Shown: positions 7,721-16,970, numbered from the stretch's first letter. The stretch is DNA of 64,000 bases from an uncultured Flavobacteriaceae bacterium (GCA_947502975.1 CANNBV010000001.1:558001-622000), one strand, 5' to 3'. Made by a program: numbers and translations. Notes: generated by a model from the sequence alone, not told the origin.

Positions 7721-8761
7721 ATGTCTTTCTCTAAAATTTTAACAGACTGGTATTCAGTTAATAAGCGTAGTTTGCCTTGGCGCGAAACTCAAAATCCATA
7801 TTTTATCTGGCTCTCAGAAATAATTTTACAGCAAACACAAGTAAAACAAGGGCTACCCTATTACGAAGCTTTTACAAAACATTTTCCAACTGTTTTTGAT
7901 TTGGCAAAAGCCGATGAAAGTGAGGTGCTAAAACTATGGCAAGGGCTGGGGTATTATTCCCGTGCTAGGAATTTACATTTTACCGCAAAATATATTGTAA
8001 ATGACCTTAATGGTGTTTTTCCAAATACCTATAAAGGACTCTTAACATTGAAAGGCGTTGGTGATTACACAGCAAGCGCTATTGCTTCTATTTGTTTTAA
8101 TGAAGTTTCGGCCGTTGTAGATGGTAATGTATATCGTGTATTATCACGTTATTTTGGTATTGACACACCTATTAATTCTACAAAGGGCATTAAAGTATTT
8201 AAAGCTTTGGCTCAAGAATTGATTGATACAAAAGCCCCTGCTACTTTTAATCAGGCTATTATGGAGTTTGGTGCCACGCAATGTAAGCCTAAGAATCCAG
8301 ACTGTATGTTTTGTCCGTTTCAGGAATCTTGTATAGCCTATAATAAAGGTAAGGTTGATGCCCTACCAGTAAAGCTGAAAAAACTAAAAGTAAAACAACG
8401 CTATTTTAATTTTTTGGTTTTCCTGTCGGAAGACAAACAAACCGTTTTAGAAAAGCGAGAAGGCAAAGGCATTTGGCAGAATTTGTATCAATTTCCGTTG
8501 ATTGAGACGGATAAAAATATGGAGTATGACGACTTTTTAAAATTGATTAAGGAAGACTCAAGTTTAAAAAGCAAAACATTTGAATTGCGTCAATATAATG
8601 ATGTGCCTAAAGTTCATAAATTATCACATCAACATTTGAATACTACCTTTTGGATAGTTAGTATTGATTCAGTTGAAAATGGGATTCCTTTTGAAAACAT
8701 TACACAATACCCTGTACCAATTTTGATTGGGAAGTTTATTGAAGGGTTTGAGGTTTTTTAA
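7721..8761 (+). CDS. mutY: A/G-specific adenine glycosylase MutY
   Basis: A 346-residue DNA glycosylase that removes adenine mispaired with 8-oxoguanine. Visible: catalytic Glu33 in WLSEIILQQTQV; helix-hairpin-helix LKGVGDYTASA near 108-118; catalytic Asp134 in VVDGNVYRV; and the iron-sulphur loop with spacing C-x6-C-x2-C-x5-C (CKPKNPDCMFCPFQESC). The C-terminal third (from about 225) is the NUDIX-like 8-oxoG recognition domain, with VLEKREGKGIWQNLYQFPL. Length is normal. Divergent from HU; no strong promoter is apparent in the 145-base spacer on this strand. MutY beside HU/rng and close to ssb-gldE-gldD is a familiar flavobacterial order, here interrupted by the large secreted protein at 8825. 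Confidence 0.95.
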   Translation: MSFSKILTDWYSVNKRSLPWRETQNPYFIWLSEIILQQTQVKQGLPYYEAFTKHFPTVFDLAKADESEVLKLWQGLGYYSRARNLHFTAKYIVNDLNGVFPNTYKGLLTLKGVGDYTASAIASICFNEVSAVVDGNVYRVLSRYFGIDTPINSTKGIKVFKALAQELIDTKAPATFNQAIMEFGATQCKPKNPDCMFCPFQESCIAYNKGKVDALPVKLKKLKVKQRYFNFLVFLSEDKQTVLEKREGKGIWQNLYQFPLIETDKNMEYDDFLKLIKEDSSLKSKTFELRQYNDVPKVHKLSHQHLNTTFWIVSIDSVENGIPFENITQYPVPILIGKFIEGFEVF

Positions 8762-8824
8762 CTTAGTTCTTTGTTGCCATTTCGTTATTTTCTATTCGGT
8801 TTGTTGTTAATCAAAATTTAAAAA

Positions 8825-11800
8825 TTAATTTTTGATTAATTTTTTTATCACAGTTTTTGTGTGTGCTTCTATTTTAATTAAATAAATACCATTATTTAGT
8901 TTAGAAATATTAATTTGATTAGAATTATCGTCTATTTCTTTACTCAATATTAGTTTTCCTGTTGTATCGTAAATCGTAATATTAGCTTTGTCTATTGTAT
9001 TGATGAAATTTATATTTATGATATTAGTAGTCGGATTAGGGAATACTATTAATGAATTTCTTTGAGTTAAAATTTCTGGATTACTTAAAGTTACTTCTAC
9101 CCATTCGCTTGCATTAGCAATAGTAATAGGAACTGTAGCAGATTCTCCTTGGTATGTTACTGTTAGCAAATCTTCTCCTTCTGTGAGCCCATTTACTAAG
9201 CCAGCCTCTAATATTTCAGCATTTTGGTTGTTGAATGCATATGATAGACCATTAACATTACTGATATCTCTGGTGATCCCATCGTCATAGTGCCCTAGAA
9301 TTGTTATAAACTCTTGCCTTCCTTCGGGAACATAAATTAAGTTTTGAATAATTTCTATACTTAGTAATAGAGCATTGGTGTTAACAATGATATAGGTAGA
9401 ATCATAATCAGCATATCCATTTGCATCAAAACCTACACTTGATACATTTAATCTACCAATAAAATTACTAGGTATTGTAAAAGAAAAATTATCCGAATTA
9501 GAATTTTCAATTAGCTGACCATCAATATTTGTTTTAGAATTTCCCATAATAGAAACTATATTTTCTATTCCAGAACTACCAGTTATATTAACGTTAACGT
9601 TATCGCCAGAATTATATACTTGAGCGTCAATTGGATTAATTATGGCTAAAGTTTCATTAGATTTTTGTGAAATTGAACGTCCTGATGTTCCATTATTAAA
9701 ATCGTAATTTAAAATAGGTGGTTCAAATCCATCTGTTTTAAAAATGTTAGTATCGTTTGGATTAGAATTTAATAATATGATTGCTGTGTTTTGTATATCA
9801 GTTTCATTAGTTGAACCTTCATGTTTTATGCCATCAAAATTTGTTGTTAGGTTACCATTAAGACCACCTGCTTGGCTACTAATAGCAACTGCTAAGTCAT
9901 TTGCTTCATTATCAAATAATTCTTCTTGTAAACCATCTATTCCATTTGTGTGTAACCCTGCTAAAGTTGTAGCTAAACCGCTACCATATCCAAAGAAGCC
10001 AGCGAAAAACTCTTGGATAAAACTAATCTCGAAAGTTGTAGTTAAACTATGTAATGATACATTCGATGGAACAGTATTCTCAATGATTCTCAAATTATTA
10101 ATAAAATTACTATCCACTCTCAAATCATCAATTATGGGAAATGCATTTGTAATTGATTTCCCATGATTTTCAAGTATCGGAACTAGAAAAGAGAATTCAG
10201 GGTCGAGAATAAGATTAGCTAATTGAGACCCTGAATGAGGTGTGTTGAAAGTTATTAATTTATTTACATCTTCTTTATAATTTTCGTTACTCAAAATATA
10301 CAGTCTGCTTAATAATCCTCCGTTACTATGAGCTAAAATGTCTATTTTGCCAAAGGAAGTATTATTGACAAGTAAACTATCTTTAAGTGAGTTCTTATCT
10401 GATATTAGTTTTCCAACTATTACGCTATTTGGTGCATTACTTGGGTATTGTTCAACCATAAGTTGATTTGGAAAAAACATATTTTCCTGTAGTAGAGTGT
10501 TTTTTAAATTAGTAAAAGTCTTTGTACTGCCCCAAAGACCATGAACAAACAATATAGCAGGTCTTACAATTTTAATGGGAAATTCAGTAATTGTTTCATT
10601 AGTTAAGGGGTTATATACCTCAATTGTAGCTTCCTTTTCTTTTTCACCATAAAGATTAAAGTATTCAGGGTGAGAATACTTAAATTCTGTATAGTCATTT
10701 TCTTCTGATCTATCTATAAAGCTTCCCCATAAGGATGTATTGTTTGAATTATCTTCTTTGATTCTTAAATTAGCATCTGGAAAATCAGTTCCAAAATATC
10801 TAAATTTTGTAGAAGTTGAGTTGTCGGCAGTAATAGATAAATCAAGCATCTCAAGTTCCTCTACTTCTGATTCTTGATAATCTATATTAAATACTCTCAT
10901 ATTATTACATTCGTTACAATATGAGAGAGCTACGCCTAAGCTACCAACCGCAAAAGAAGAATTTGCACTTTTTTGAAAAACACCACGTAATGCACCTGTA
11001 GAATTAGACTGTTCAGCATCCCAGTTAATACCAGAATCATCAGACTTTAAAATTATTCCTGAAAAACCGACAGCGATAACATTAGAGCCATTAAAATGAA
11101 CAGCTCTTAAACTTTGTGTTGTGTTACTTGTTATTTGCGCCCAATTATTACCTCCATCTTCGGTTCTGTAAATAGATCCACTACTACCCACAGCAACACC
11201 AACTAAATTATCCTTAAAGGAAACTGCGTTTAAACCACCAGAGATATTGGTATCAATATTTGTCCAAGAATTCCCTCCATCTGTAGTTTTCATTATAAAT
11301 CCAACTGATAGTGTTGAATAACCAACGGCAATACCATTTAAACCATCGTAGAATTCTACTTCTCTAATTATTCCTAAATCACCTGATGGTGAATTTCGAC
11401 TGCTCCAGTTAGTTCCACCATCTGACGTGTAAAGTATTTGACCCTCTTGTCCTACAATAACACCTTGGTTATTACTTGCAAAATCTATAGACCACCAAGG
11501 AAGACTCCCACCTGTAAGATAAACTTGCCAAGTAGCTCCGCCATCTGTTGTAAATTGTACTCTTCCTGCTGTTCCTGAAGTTGATTTTCCAACAGCCCAC
11601 CCATTCAGTTCATCTTTAAAATAAATATCATAGTATCGTGTAGTAGTAACAATTCCATTTATTTGAGAATTCCAACTTGAACCACCATCTTCGGTTTTAT
11701 AAATACTAGCATTTCCAGCTATCCATCCGTTAGATTGGTTCAGAAAAAAAACATCGTACAAATTTTCATTTGTATTTAATGATGTTACAGTCTCCCATTG

Positions 11801-11860
11801 AGCAAAAATGCTCACTGATGTTGAAAGGGCAATAATTAAAGAAAGTAGAAGTCGTTTCAT
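8825..11860 (-). CDS. Secreted lipase-like alpha/beta hydrolase with Ycf48-type repeats and T9SS sorting domain
   Basis: A 1011-residue secreted protein. Order: signal peptide (1-20, ending SIFAQ); about six beta-propeller repeats of the Ycf48/BNR type (residues 25-310) with recurring TxDGGxxW; a linker; an alpha/beta hydrolase from about 435, with an oxyanion-loop HGLWGS and a nucleophile elbow AHSNGG around Ser511; a bacterial Ig-like segment (about 830-910); and a T9SS type A sorting domain (VFPNPTTN ... NGIYLIKI). Lipase or esterase activity is inferred from the HGLWG/GxSxG-like pair, where the first position of the elbow is Ala. A large insert between genes that are usually adjacent (mutY and ssb-gldE) suggests later arrival. 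Monocistronic. Confidence 0.75.
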   Translation of the reverse strand: MKRLLLSLIIALSTSVSIFAQWETVTSLNTNENLYDVFFLNQSNGWIAGNASIYKTEDGGSSWNSQINGIVTTTRYYDIYFKDELNGWAVGKSTSGTAGRVQFTTDGGATWQVYLTGGSLPWWSIDFASNNQGVIVGQEGQILYTSDGGTNWSSRNSPSGDLGIIREVEFYDGLNGIAVGYSTLSVGFIMKTTDGGNSWTNIDTNISGGLNAVSFKDNLVGVAVGSSGSIYRTEDGGNNWAQITSNTTQSLRAVHFNGSNVIAVGFSGIILKSDDSGINWDAEQSNSTGALRGVFQKSANSSFAVGSLGVALSYCNECNNMRVFNIDYQESEVEELEMLDLSITADNSTSTKFRYFGTDFPDANLRIKEDNSNNTSLWGSFIDRSEENDYTEFKYSHPEYFNLYGEKEKEATIEVYNPLTNETITEFPIKIVRPAILFVHGLWGSTKTFTNLKNTLLQENMFFPNQLMVEQYPSNAPNSVIVGKLISDKNSLKDSLLVNNTSFGKIDILAHSNGGLLSRLYILSNENYKEDVNKLITFNTPHSGSQLANLILDPEFSFLVPILENHGKSITNAFPIIDDLRVDSNFINNLRIIENTVPSNVSLHSLTTTFEISFIQEFFAGFFGYGSGLATTLAGLHTNGIDGLQEELFDNEANDLAVAISSQAGGLNGNLTTNFDGIKHEGSTNETDIQNTAIILLNSNPNDTNIFKTDGFEPPILNYDFNNGTSGRSISQKSNETLAIINPIDAQVYNSGDNVNVNITGSSGIENIVSIMGNSKTNIDGQLIENSNSDNFSFTIPSNFIGRLNVSSVGFDANGYADYDSTYIIVNTNALLLSIEIIQNLIYVPEGRQEFITILGHYDDGITRDISNVNGLSYAFNNQNAEILEAGLVNGLTEGEDLLTVTYQGESATVPITIANASEWVEVTLSNPEILTQRNSLIVFPNPTTNIININFINTIDKANITIYDTTGKLILSKEIDDNSNQINISKLNNGIYLIKIEAHTKTVIKKLIKN

Positions 11861-11990
11861 AATTTATTTTAGGTTACTTGATTTGTAAATGTAAATTTGA
11901 TATTTAAATAAGTAAATACCTAACAATGGGGATATTTCAATTTGTTGGTAAGTTGCCTGAACTTTTGTCACAATGAATGGCAACAACGGA

Positions 11991-12010
11991 ATAAACACAA
12001 TTGTGTTTAT
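11991..12010. repeat. Perfect 20-bp palindrome ATAAACACAA/TTGTGTTTAT
   Basis: The two ten-base halves are exact complements with no loop, 130 bases upstream of the lipase-like start. No T tract follows, so a protein-binding site is more likely than a terminator. Confidence 0.6.
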
Positions 12011-12128
12011 CTAGCATATGTTCATCATCAAATATAATCAAATCTCCCATTCGGAAAAGATTTTGATTTTAGATGTTTGCAAGAAGGAATTGAAACTTTG
12101 ACTTAACCAAACAGCCAGCAGATAGGTT

Positions 12129-12219
12129 CGCGTTAGGGATTGAACGGCATGATTGAAATCCCCGACGAAGGAGGGATTGAGTAGTGAAAGCCCGACCCGA
12201 CCTAAGGAGGGTAACGCCC
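12129..12219 (-). repeat. Family A intergenic structured repeat, copy 2
   Basis: Inverted relative to copy 1: starts CGCGTTAGGGATTGA and ends GGGTAACGCCC. Its internal hairpin has arms AATCCC and GGGATT instead of the GCTC/GAGC arms of most copies, so both sides of the stem have changed together. Confidence 0.85.
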
Positions 12220-12287
12220 AAAAAGTAAACAAACCATAGAATAGTCGCATTTTTTTATTAATTTTAGAACTATGAAGTTTGAATGTC

Positions 12288-12295
12288 TATTTTTG
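12288..12295 (+). promoter_or_regulatory. -7 box TATTTTTG upstream of ssb
   Basis: TATTTTTG followed by CAC lies 23 bases before the ssb start; no good -33 box is seen. It probably drives the ssb-gldE-gldD operon. Confidence 0.5.
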
Positions 12296-12317
12296 CACTC
12301 TCTAATACATAGAAATT

Positions 12318-12767
12318 ATGGCTGGTTCGTTAAATAAAGTAATGTTGATTGGTAATTTGGGTGATGATGTAAAAATGCACTATTTTGAAGGTGGTGGTTG
12401 TGTGGGACGTTTTCCGTTAGCGACTAGCGAAACTTATATGAGTAAGCAAACTAATGAACGTATTACCAATACGGAATGGCACAATATAGTGGTGAGAAAT
12501 AAAGGTGCTGAAATCTGTGAGAAATACTTAAGTAAAGGCGATAAGGTGTATATAGAAGGCCGTTTGAAAACTAGAAAGTGGACAGACGATAAGGGAAATG
12601 ATCGTTATTCTACCGAGATACAATGTACAGAGTTTACCTTTTTATCTACGAAAAAAGAGAGTGAAGCTAATGCAGCAAATTCTGGAAATGCGCCTGCAAA
12701 TCCAGCGGCGAGTCCGTCAACTCCAAGTCAACCTACTGTTGATGATAATGATGATTTGCCATTTTAA
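12318..12767 (+). CDS. ssb: Single-stranded DNA-binding protein
   Basis: A 149-residue SSB with an N-terminal OB fold (MAGSLNKVMLIGNLGDD, WHNIVVRNKGAEICEKYL, VYIEGRLKTRKWTD) up to about residue 105, a low-complexity Ala/Pro/Ser linker, and the acidic tip DDNDDLPF that recruits repair and replication proteins. It coats single-stranded DNA as a tetramer. It starts 27 bases ahead of gldE and shares the strand and promoter with the gliding genes. Note that the unrelated DUF3127 protein at 38826 ends with the same DDLPF tip. Confidence 0.95.
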   Translation: MAGSLNKVMLIGNLGDDVKMHYFEGGGCVGRFPLATSETYMSKQTNERITNTEWHNIVVRNKGAEICEKYLSKGDKVYIEGRLKTRKWTDDKGNDRYSTEIQCTEFTFLSTKKESEANAANSGNAPANPAASPSTPSQPTVDDNDDLPF

Positions 12768-12794
12768 TTCTAAGTATAACTAAAACTAAAGTAG

Positions 12795-14123
12795 GTGGAT
12801 CCTGAACCCCCGAGTTTACAATTTTTAATGTTAGCAATTGATATTCCAATTATTATTGGGTTTGTGTTGCTCTTTGTACTGTTGTGTTGTTCTGCATTAA
12901 TCTCTGGCGCTGAGGTTGCTTTATTTTCTTTAACAAGGACAGATATTGATAATCATCCTGAAGTGGAAAGTAGGCCTTTTCAAATAATTTTGCAATTATT
13001 AGAACATCCTAAAAAATTATTGGCCACCATTCTTGTAGCAAATAATTTCATCAATATTGCTATAGTATTGTTGTTTGCTTATTTGGGTGATTTTATGTTT
13101 GAAAATATCACAGCGAGTTTAGATTTATACTTTTTTGAAGTAAGCGCGAAATTCATTTTAGAAGTTATTTTAATTACCTTCTTAATTTTGCTCTTTGGAG
13201 AAATTTTACCAAAAATTTATGCCAGTAGAAATAATTTAAAGTTTGCAGGACTCATGGCGTATCCCCTAAAAGTTTTGGATGTACTATTGTCTCCTATTAG
13301 TTTGCCAATGCGCAATATTACTTCAGGTATTCATAAAAAATTAGGGAAACAGAAATCTAATTTAAGTGTAGATCAGTTATCTCAAGCTTTGGAGTTGACA
13401 GATCAAGGTGATACATCAAAAGAAGAAAAGAAAATTTTAGAAGGTATTGTGTCTTTTGGAAATACTGATACAAAGCAAGTGATGCGACCACGTATTGATA
13501 TATTTGCTTTAAATGTAGAGCAAAAATACACAGATATTTTGCCCGAAATTATAGAGCATGGTTATTCTAGAATTCCTGTGTACGAAGAAAATGTAGATCA
13601 CATAAAAGGGATTCTTTATGTGAAAGATTTGTTGCCTTATATTGATAGAAAGCAATTTGATTGGACAAGCTTATTACGTGAGCCGTTTTTTGTGCCTGAG
13701 AATAAAAAGTTGGATGATTTAATGGCTGAATTTCAAGAGAAAAAAGTGCATTTAGCAGTTGTGGTTGATGAGTATGGTGGCACTTCAGGATTGATTTCTT
13801 TAGAAGATATTATAGAAGAAATTGTTGGAGATATTAGTGATGAATTTGATGATGAAGACATTAATTATTCTAAACTAGATGATAAGAATTATGTGTTTGA
13901 AGGTAAAACAGCCTTAAAGGATTTTTATAAAGTGATTAAGCTTGAAGATGATGCTATTTTTGAAGATGAAAAGGGTGAGGCAGAAACAGTGGCAGGCTTT
14001 GTTTTAGAGATTTCGGGGAGTTTTCCAAAATTGCAATCTAAAATATTTTTCAGAGATTACGTTTTTACTGTAGAAGCCATGGATAAAAAGCGCATTAAGC
14101 GTGTAAAAGTGACGATTAATTAA
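12795..14123 (+). CDS. gldE: Gliding motility protein GldE (CNNM/CBS membrane protein)
   Basis: A 442-residue inner-membrane protein. A DUF21/CNNM domain with about four membrane segments occupies residues 15-190 (LFVLLCCSALISGAEVALFSLTR); two CBS domains span about 205-330; and a CorC/HlyC transporter-associated domain ends the protein (from about 350, ending RIKRVKVTIN). By family it resembles magnesium/cobalt exporters, but its place directly between ssb and gldD identifies it as GldE, one of the Gld proteins tied to gliding in Flavobacterium johnsoniae. The GTG at 12795 is chosen because MDPEPPS is a conserved opening in GldE proteins as I recall them; an ATG at 12828 is the alternative. 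One base separates its stop from gldD. Confidence 0.88.
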   Translation: MDPEPPSLQFLMLAIDIPIIIGFVLLFVLLCCSALISGAEVALFSLTRTDIDNHPEVESRPFQIILQLLEHPKKLLATILVANNFINIAIVLLFAYLGDFMFENITASLDLYFFEVSAKFILEVILITFLILLFGEILPKIYASRNNLKFAGLMAYPLKVLDVLLSPISLPMRNITSGIHKKLGKQKSNLSVDQLSQALELTDQGDTSKEEKKILEGIVSFGNTDTKQVMRPRIDIFALNVEQKYTDILPEIIEHGYSRIPVYEENVDHIKGILYVKDLLPYIDRKQFDWTSLLREPFFVPENKKLDDLMAEFQEKKVHLAVVVDEYGGTSGLISLEDIIEEIVGDISDEFDDEDINYSKLDDKNYVFEGKTALKDFYKVIKLEDDAIFEDEKGEAETVAGFVLEISGSFPKLQSKIFFRDYVFTVEAMDKKRIKRVKVTIN

Positions 14124-14124
14124 T

Positions 14125-14715
14125 ATGAGAATACAATTTGCGATAGTAACGGTTTTGGTTTTGATGTTGGCCTCTTGTGGAGAAGAAGATTATGTGCCGA
14201 AACCTAAAGCGTTTTTAAGATTGGATTTTCCAAACGCCACCTACCAAAAACAAGATATACCGAAAATGCCTTTAGCTTTTGACGTTAGTAATTTGGTAGA
14301 CGATTTAAAGGTGAAAACCATACCAGGTACAACTGAAAGTTATGGTGTTAATTTAGAATATAAACCTTTAAAAGCTACTATATTCTTAACGTATAAAGCA
14401 ATTAACGGCAGTGAAAAAAACTTAAATGCTTATTTAAGAGATGCGCAAAAGTTAACCTTAGAGCATACCAAGAAAGCAGATGAAATCCCTGTATACCTTT
14501 ATGAAGATGTAAAACGCCGCGTGTATGGTGTACTATCTGAAGTTAAAGGCAATGTTGCTTCTCCAGCGCAGTTTTATGTTACTGATAGTGTCAATCATTT
14601 TTTAACAGGGTCTTTATATTTTAAAGCAAAACCTAATTACGATTCAATTTTACCAGCAGCAAATTATTTGCAAAAGGATATTCAATGGATTATGGAGACT
14701 ATTGAGTGGCAGTGA
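14125..14715 (+). CDS. gldD: Gliding motility lipoprotein GldD
   Basis: A 196-residue lipoprotein with signal peptide and lipobox ending at Cys18 (LMLASCGEE). The mature part carries the GldD pattern KPKAFLRLDFP, then YGVNLEYKPLKATIFLTYK and the closing FKAKPNYDSILPA segment. In F. johnsoniae GldD is required for gliding and for T9SS function. It starts one base after the gldE stop, so the pair is translationally coupled. The presence of GldD fits the T9SS sorting domains seen on two secreted proteins in this window. Confidence 0.92.
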   Translation: MRIQFAIVTVLVLMLASCGEEDYVPKPKAFLRLDFPNATYQKQDIPKMPLAFDVSNLVDDLKVKTIPGTTESYGVNLEYKPLKATIFLTYKAINGSEKNLNAYLRDAQKLTLEHTKKADEIPVYLYEDVKRRVYGVLSEVKGNVASPAQFYVTDSVNHFLTGSLYFKAKPNYDSILPAANYLQKDIQWIMETIEWQ

Positions 14716-14726
14716 CACTTTTGAGG

Positions 14727-14814
14727 TGTCACCCTGAACTTGGTTTCTGGGTCTACTATTAATTAAGATGTTGAAACGACACTTCGACTGCGCTCAGTGT
14801 GACAGTAGAGCATG
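14727..14814 (-). repeat. Family B nested-hairpin repeat, copy 1
   Basis: Read on the minus strand it runs TGTCATGCT, then TGTCACACTGAGCGCAGTC GAAGTGTCG, then TTTCAACATCTT. This is the outer hairpin TGTCATGCTGAAc/TTTCAGCATCT with the inner hairpin inserted in its loop, as also at 60119. A decayed second half (GTGTCACCCTGAACTTGG) precedes it. Confidence 0.75.
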
Positions 14815-14835
14815 ACAATCCCTGCAGACTGTTCA

Positions 14836-14866
14836 TAAAAAAAGCTCCTCTTTTCAGAGAAGCTTT
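14836..14866 (-). terminator. Terminator of the HMA lipoprotein gene
   Basis: On the minus strand AAAGCTTCTCT, loop GAAA, AGAGGAGCTTT (one G-U pair) followed by a T run, 43 bases after the stop codon. Confidence 0.75.
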
Positions 14867-14908
14867 CAAATTATCAACACTTAATTGTTTTGATTTGGAG
14901 ATTAATTT

Positions 14909-15304
14909 TTAGTTTAGGTCTTCTTTAGAAAACGTATCAACCGTTTTCATATCAACTACTTTATACAAATCGGCCACACTCGTTACTGTTTTTTCTAAAC
15001 TATTAGGATTTACCTTGGCTTCGTCGTATTCGACCATAGCTAATTCATTTTCAAAATCAACCTTAGCAAATTTTACACCGTCCATTTTAGCTATTTTCTT
15101 TTCAATGGTTGCAGCACAGCCAACAGCACAAGTCATTCCTTTAACTGTAAACTCAGCTTTCGCATAAGTAGCATTAGGATCTAGTTCTTTTTTTGCTGCA
15201 GTTGTTTCAACTTCTACAGTTTTTACTTCAGGTGTGTTATTGTTTTTGCAGCTTACAACTAATAGAGTACATAGTGCAACACCTAGAATATATTTTATTT
15301 TCAT
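14909..15304 (-). CDS. Heavy-metal-associated (HMA) domain lipoprotein
   Basis: A 131-residue lipoprotein with lipobox ending at Cys19 (LLVVSCKNN), a polar linker, and one HMA fold from about residue 48 (YAKAEFTVKGMTC ... VDFENELAMVEYDEAKVNPNSLEKTV). It would bind a soft metal such as copper in the periplasm, facing out from the membrane. The metal loop reads MTCAVGC, that is C-x3-C rather than the usual C-x2-C, which may change metal preference; I believe this form is common in related bacteria but cannot check. There is no copper ATPase or regulator next to it. Monocistronic with its own terminator. Confidence 0.8.
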   Translation of the reverse strand: MKIKYILGVALCTLLVVSCKNNNTPEVKTVEVETTAAKKELDPNATYAKAEFTVKGMTCAVGCAATIEKKIAKMDGVKFAKVDFENELAMVEYDEAKVNPNSLEKTVTSVADLYKVVDMKTVDTFSKEDLN

Positions 15305-15407
15305 CAGAAATGGAATTTTAAAGATTATGTTACAAAATTACTAAATAATGCGATTTATTGCTTTAAAAACTTGACTTTTGTGTTTTAAAAAAATACACCT
15401 AGTTGCT

Positions 15408-16283
15408 ATGGCTACAAATTCCCTAAAATGGGTATACCTTATTATACTATCTTTGATTTGGGGAAGCTCTTTTATATTGATAAAGAAAGGGTTGGCAGGT
15501 TTAACACCTGTGCAATTAGGTGCTATCCGAATTATTTTTACAGCCTTCTTCTTATTTATTGTAGGCTTTAATCGTATAAAATCCATCAAGTTAAGAGAGT
15601 GGAAATGGGTAGTGCTTACTGGTCTTTTGGGTACATTTTTTCCAGCTTTTTTATTTGCATTTGCAGAAACTGAAATAGATAGTTCTGTAGCTTCTATACT
15701 TAATTCATTAGTGCCTTTAAATACAATTATCCTTGGGTTTTTTGTGTTCAGAATAAAGTCAACCAAAAGACAGGTATTAGGTGTTTTTATAGGGCTTTTA
15801 GGAACACTCTTTTTAATTCTTAACGGCGCATCAATAAACCCAAATCAAAATTACCTTTATGTTGTTTTTGTTATCATTGCAACTTTTATGTATGCAGCGA
15901 GTGTAAATATCTTGAAACGTTATTTACAGCATATGAATGCGCTTACTATTGCTGTTGGTAATTTTGTTGCTATCATAATTCCAGCACTTGTGATTTTGAT
16001 GACATCTGGATTTTTTAAAGCAGAAACTTTGGAAGCGCCAACACTAAAACCAGCGTTGTTTTATATGCTGATATTATCATTATTCGGTACTGCCATTGCT
16101 AAAGTACTATTCAATAAATTGGTACACATCGCTACACCAGTATTTGCTTCTTCGGTAACGTACTTAATGACAATTGTCGCTGTTTTTTGGGGAATTTTAG
16201 ATGGTGAACGGTTTGGGGTTTTACAAGCTGTTGCTACTGTAATTATACTCATTGGTGTGTATTTGGCGCACAGAAGAAAATAA
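15408..16283 (+). CDS. EamA/DMT-family transporter
   Basis: A 291-residue membrane protein with ten predicted helices in two EamA repeats (first WGSSFILIKKGLAGL, second starting near YVVFVIIATFMYAASV). Members export small metabolites or amino acids; the substrate here cannot be told. The frame runs upstream to a TTG at 15378, but the ATG at 15408 (MATNSLKW) gives the normal family start just before the first helix, so it was chosen. It is divergent from the HMA lipoprotein with about 100 bases between. A second, distant EamA protein lies at 49147. Confidence 0.85.
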   Translation: MATNSLKWVYLIILSLIWGSSFILIKKGLAGLTPVQLGAIRIIFTAFFLFIVGFNRIKSIKLREWKWVVLTGLLGTFFPAFLFAFAETEIDSSVASILNSLVPLNTIILGFFVFRIKSTKRQVLGVFIGLLGTLFLILNGASINPNQNYLYVVFVIIATFMYAASVNILKRYLQHMNALTIAVGNFVAIIIPALVILMTSGFFKAETLEAPTLKPALFYMLILSLFGTAIAKVLFNKLVHIATPVFASSVTYLMTIVAVFWGILDGERFGVLQAVATVIILIGVYLAHRRK

Positions 16284-16513
16284 GTTTACACCCAATTATT
16301 CTTCCCTAAATTATTAAAAGTCATTTTTTTTTGCGAACTTTAAGTGATTTGAAAAAGTTAAACAAGCCAATCTATTTGAACCTTAATCTCCATGTGTACT
16401 GGAAGATAGATGTTTAGAATAACTAATTAATTTGACTTTTTTATGAAACCGACGTGGTTATTATTTTAATCATTAAAGGTTACATGTGACTGTTAAAACA
16501 ACAAGAATAACAC

Positions 16514-16966
16514 ATGAAAAATTTAATCCTTCCCATTCGTTTTGGCTTAGTAACTAGTGCCGTATTAATCGCATATTTTTTAGTGCTTTCTTTATTTAAT
16601 AAGCACATTAATCCTGCTTTTAGCTTAGTGAATGCAGCAATTACACTTTTTGGTATTTACGAAGCTATAAAAATCAGTAAGTTACAATACCCTATGGAGT
16701 TTTCATATGGTGAAGGGTTTAAAACTGGTATTATTACCGGTGCCGTGGCAACCATAGTATTTACATTATTCTTCTTGCTCTATGCTACAGAAATTAATTC
16801 AGATTTTCTACCAGCTTTATTGGAAAATATGAATTGGGGATTTAAATCTCATATTGGTTTGATAGTATTTGTTGTTGCCGTTATGGGATTTTCCACATCA
16901 ATTGTCTCTTCACTTACGGTGATGCAACTCTTTAAAAACAGTAATAATTACGTCGAAAACAAGTAA
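16514..16966 (+). CDS. DUF4199 membrane protein
   Basis: A 150-residue protein with four membrane helices (about 8-28, 35-50, 72-92 and 115-138) and the DUF4199 pattern MEFSYGEGFKTGIITGAVATI. The function is unknown. The family is restricted mainly to Bacteroidota; a second member in this window (62314) lies near a membrane-bound LuxR regulator. This copy has no obvious partner and is followed by the rplU promoter. The 230-base upstream gap contains nothing I can name. Confidence 0.75.
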   Translation: MKNLILPIRFGLVTSAVLIAYFLVLSLFNKHINPAFSLVNAAITLFGIYEAIKISKLQYPMEFSYGEGFKTGIITGAVATIVFTLFFLLYATEINSDFLPALLENMNWGFKSHIGLIVFVVAVMGFSTSIVSSLTVMQLFKNSNNYVENK

Positions 16967-16970
16967 AACG

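Larger units (their letters stand above)
11861..12317. other. 457-base intergenic region
   Basis: Holds the leader of the lipase-like gene, a perfect 20-base palindrome (11991-12010), a family A repeat (12129-12219) and the ssb -7 box. The 70-codon minus-strand frame at 12038-12250 is the translation of the repeat and is not believed. Confidence 0.7.

Noticed and set aside
9744-10166. 140-codon plus-strand frame
   Set aside because: Antisense to the lipase-like gene, which has clear domains on the other strand.
12038-12250. 70-codon minus-strand frame
   Set aside because: It is mostly the translation of a family A repeat; the similar frames at 24556-24795 and 56826-57056 arise the same way.
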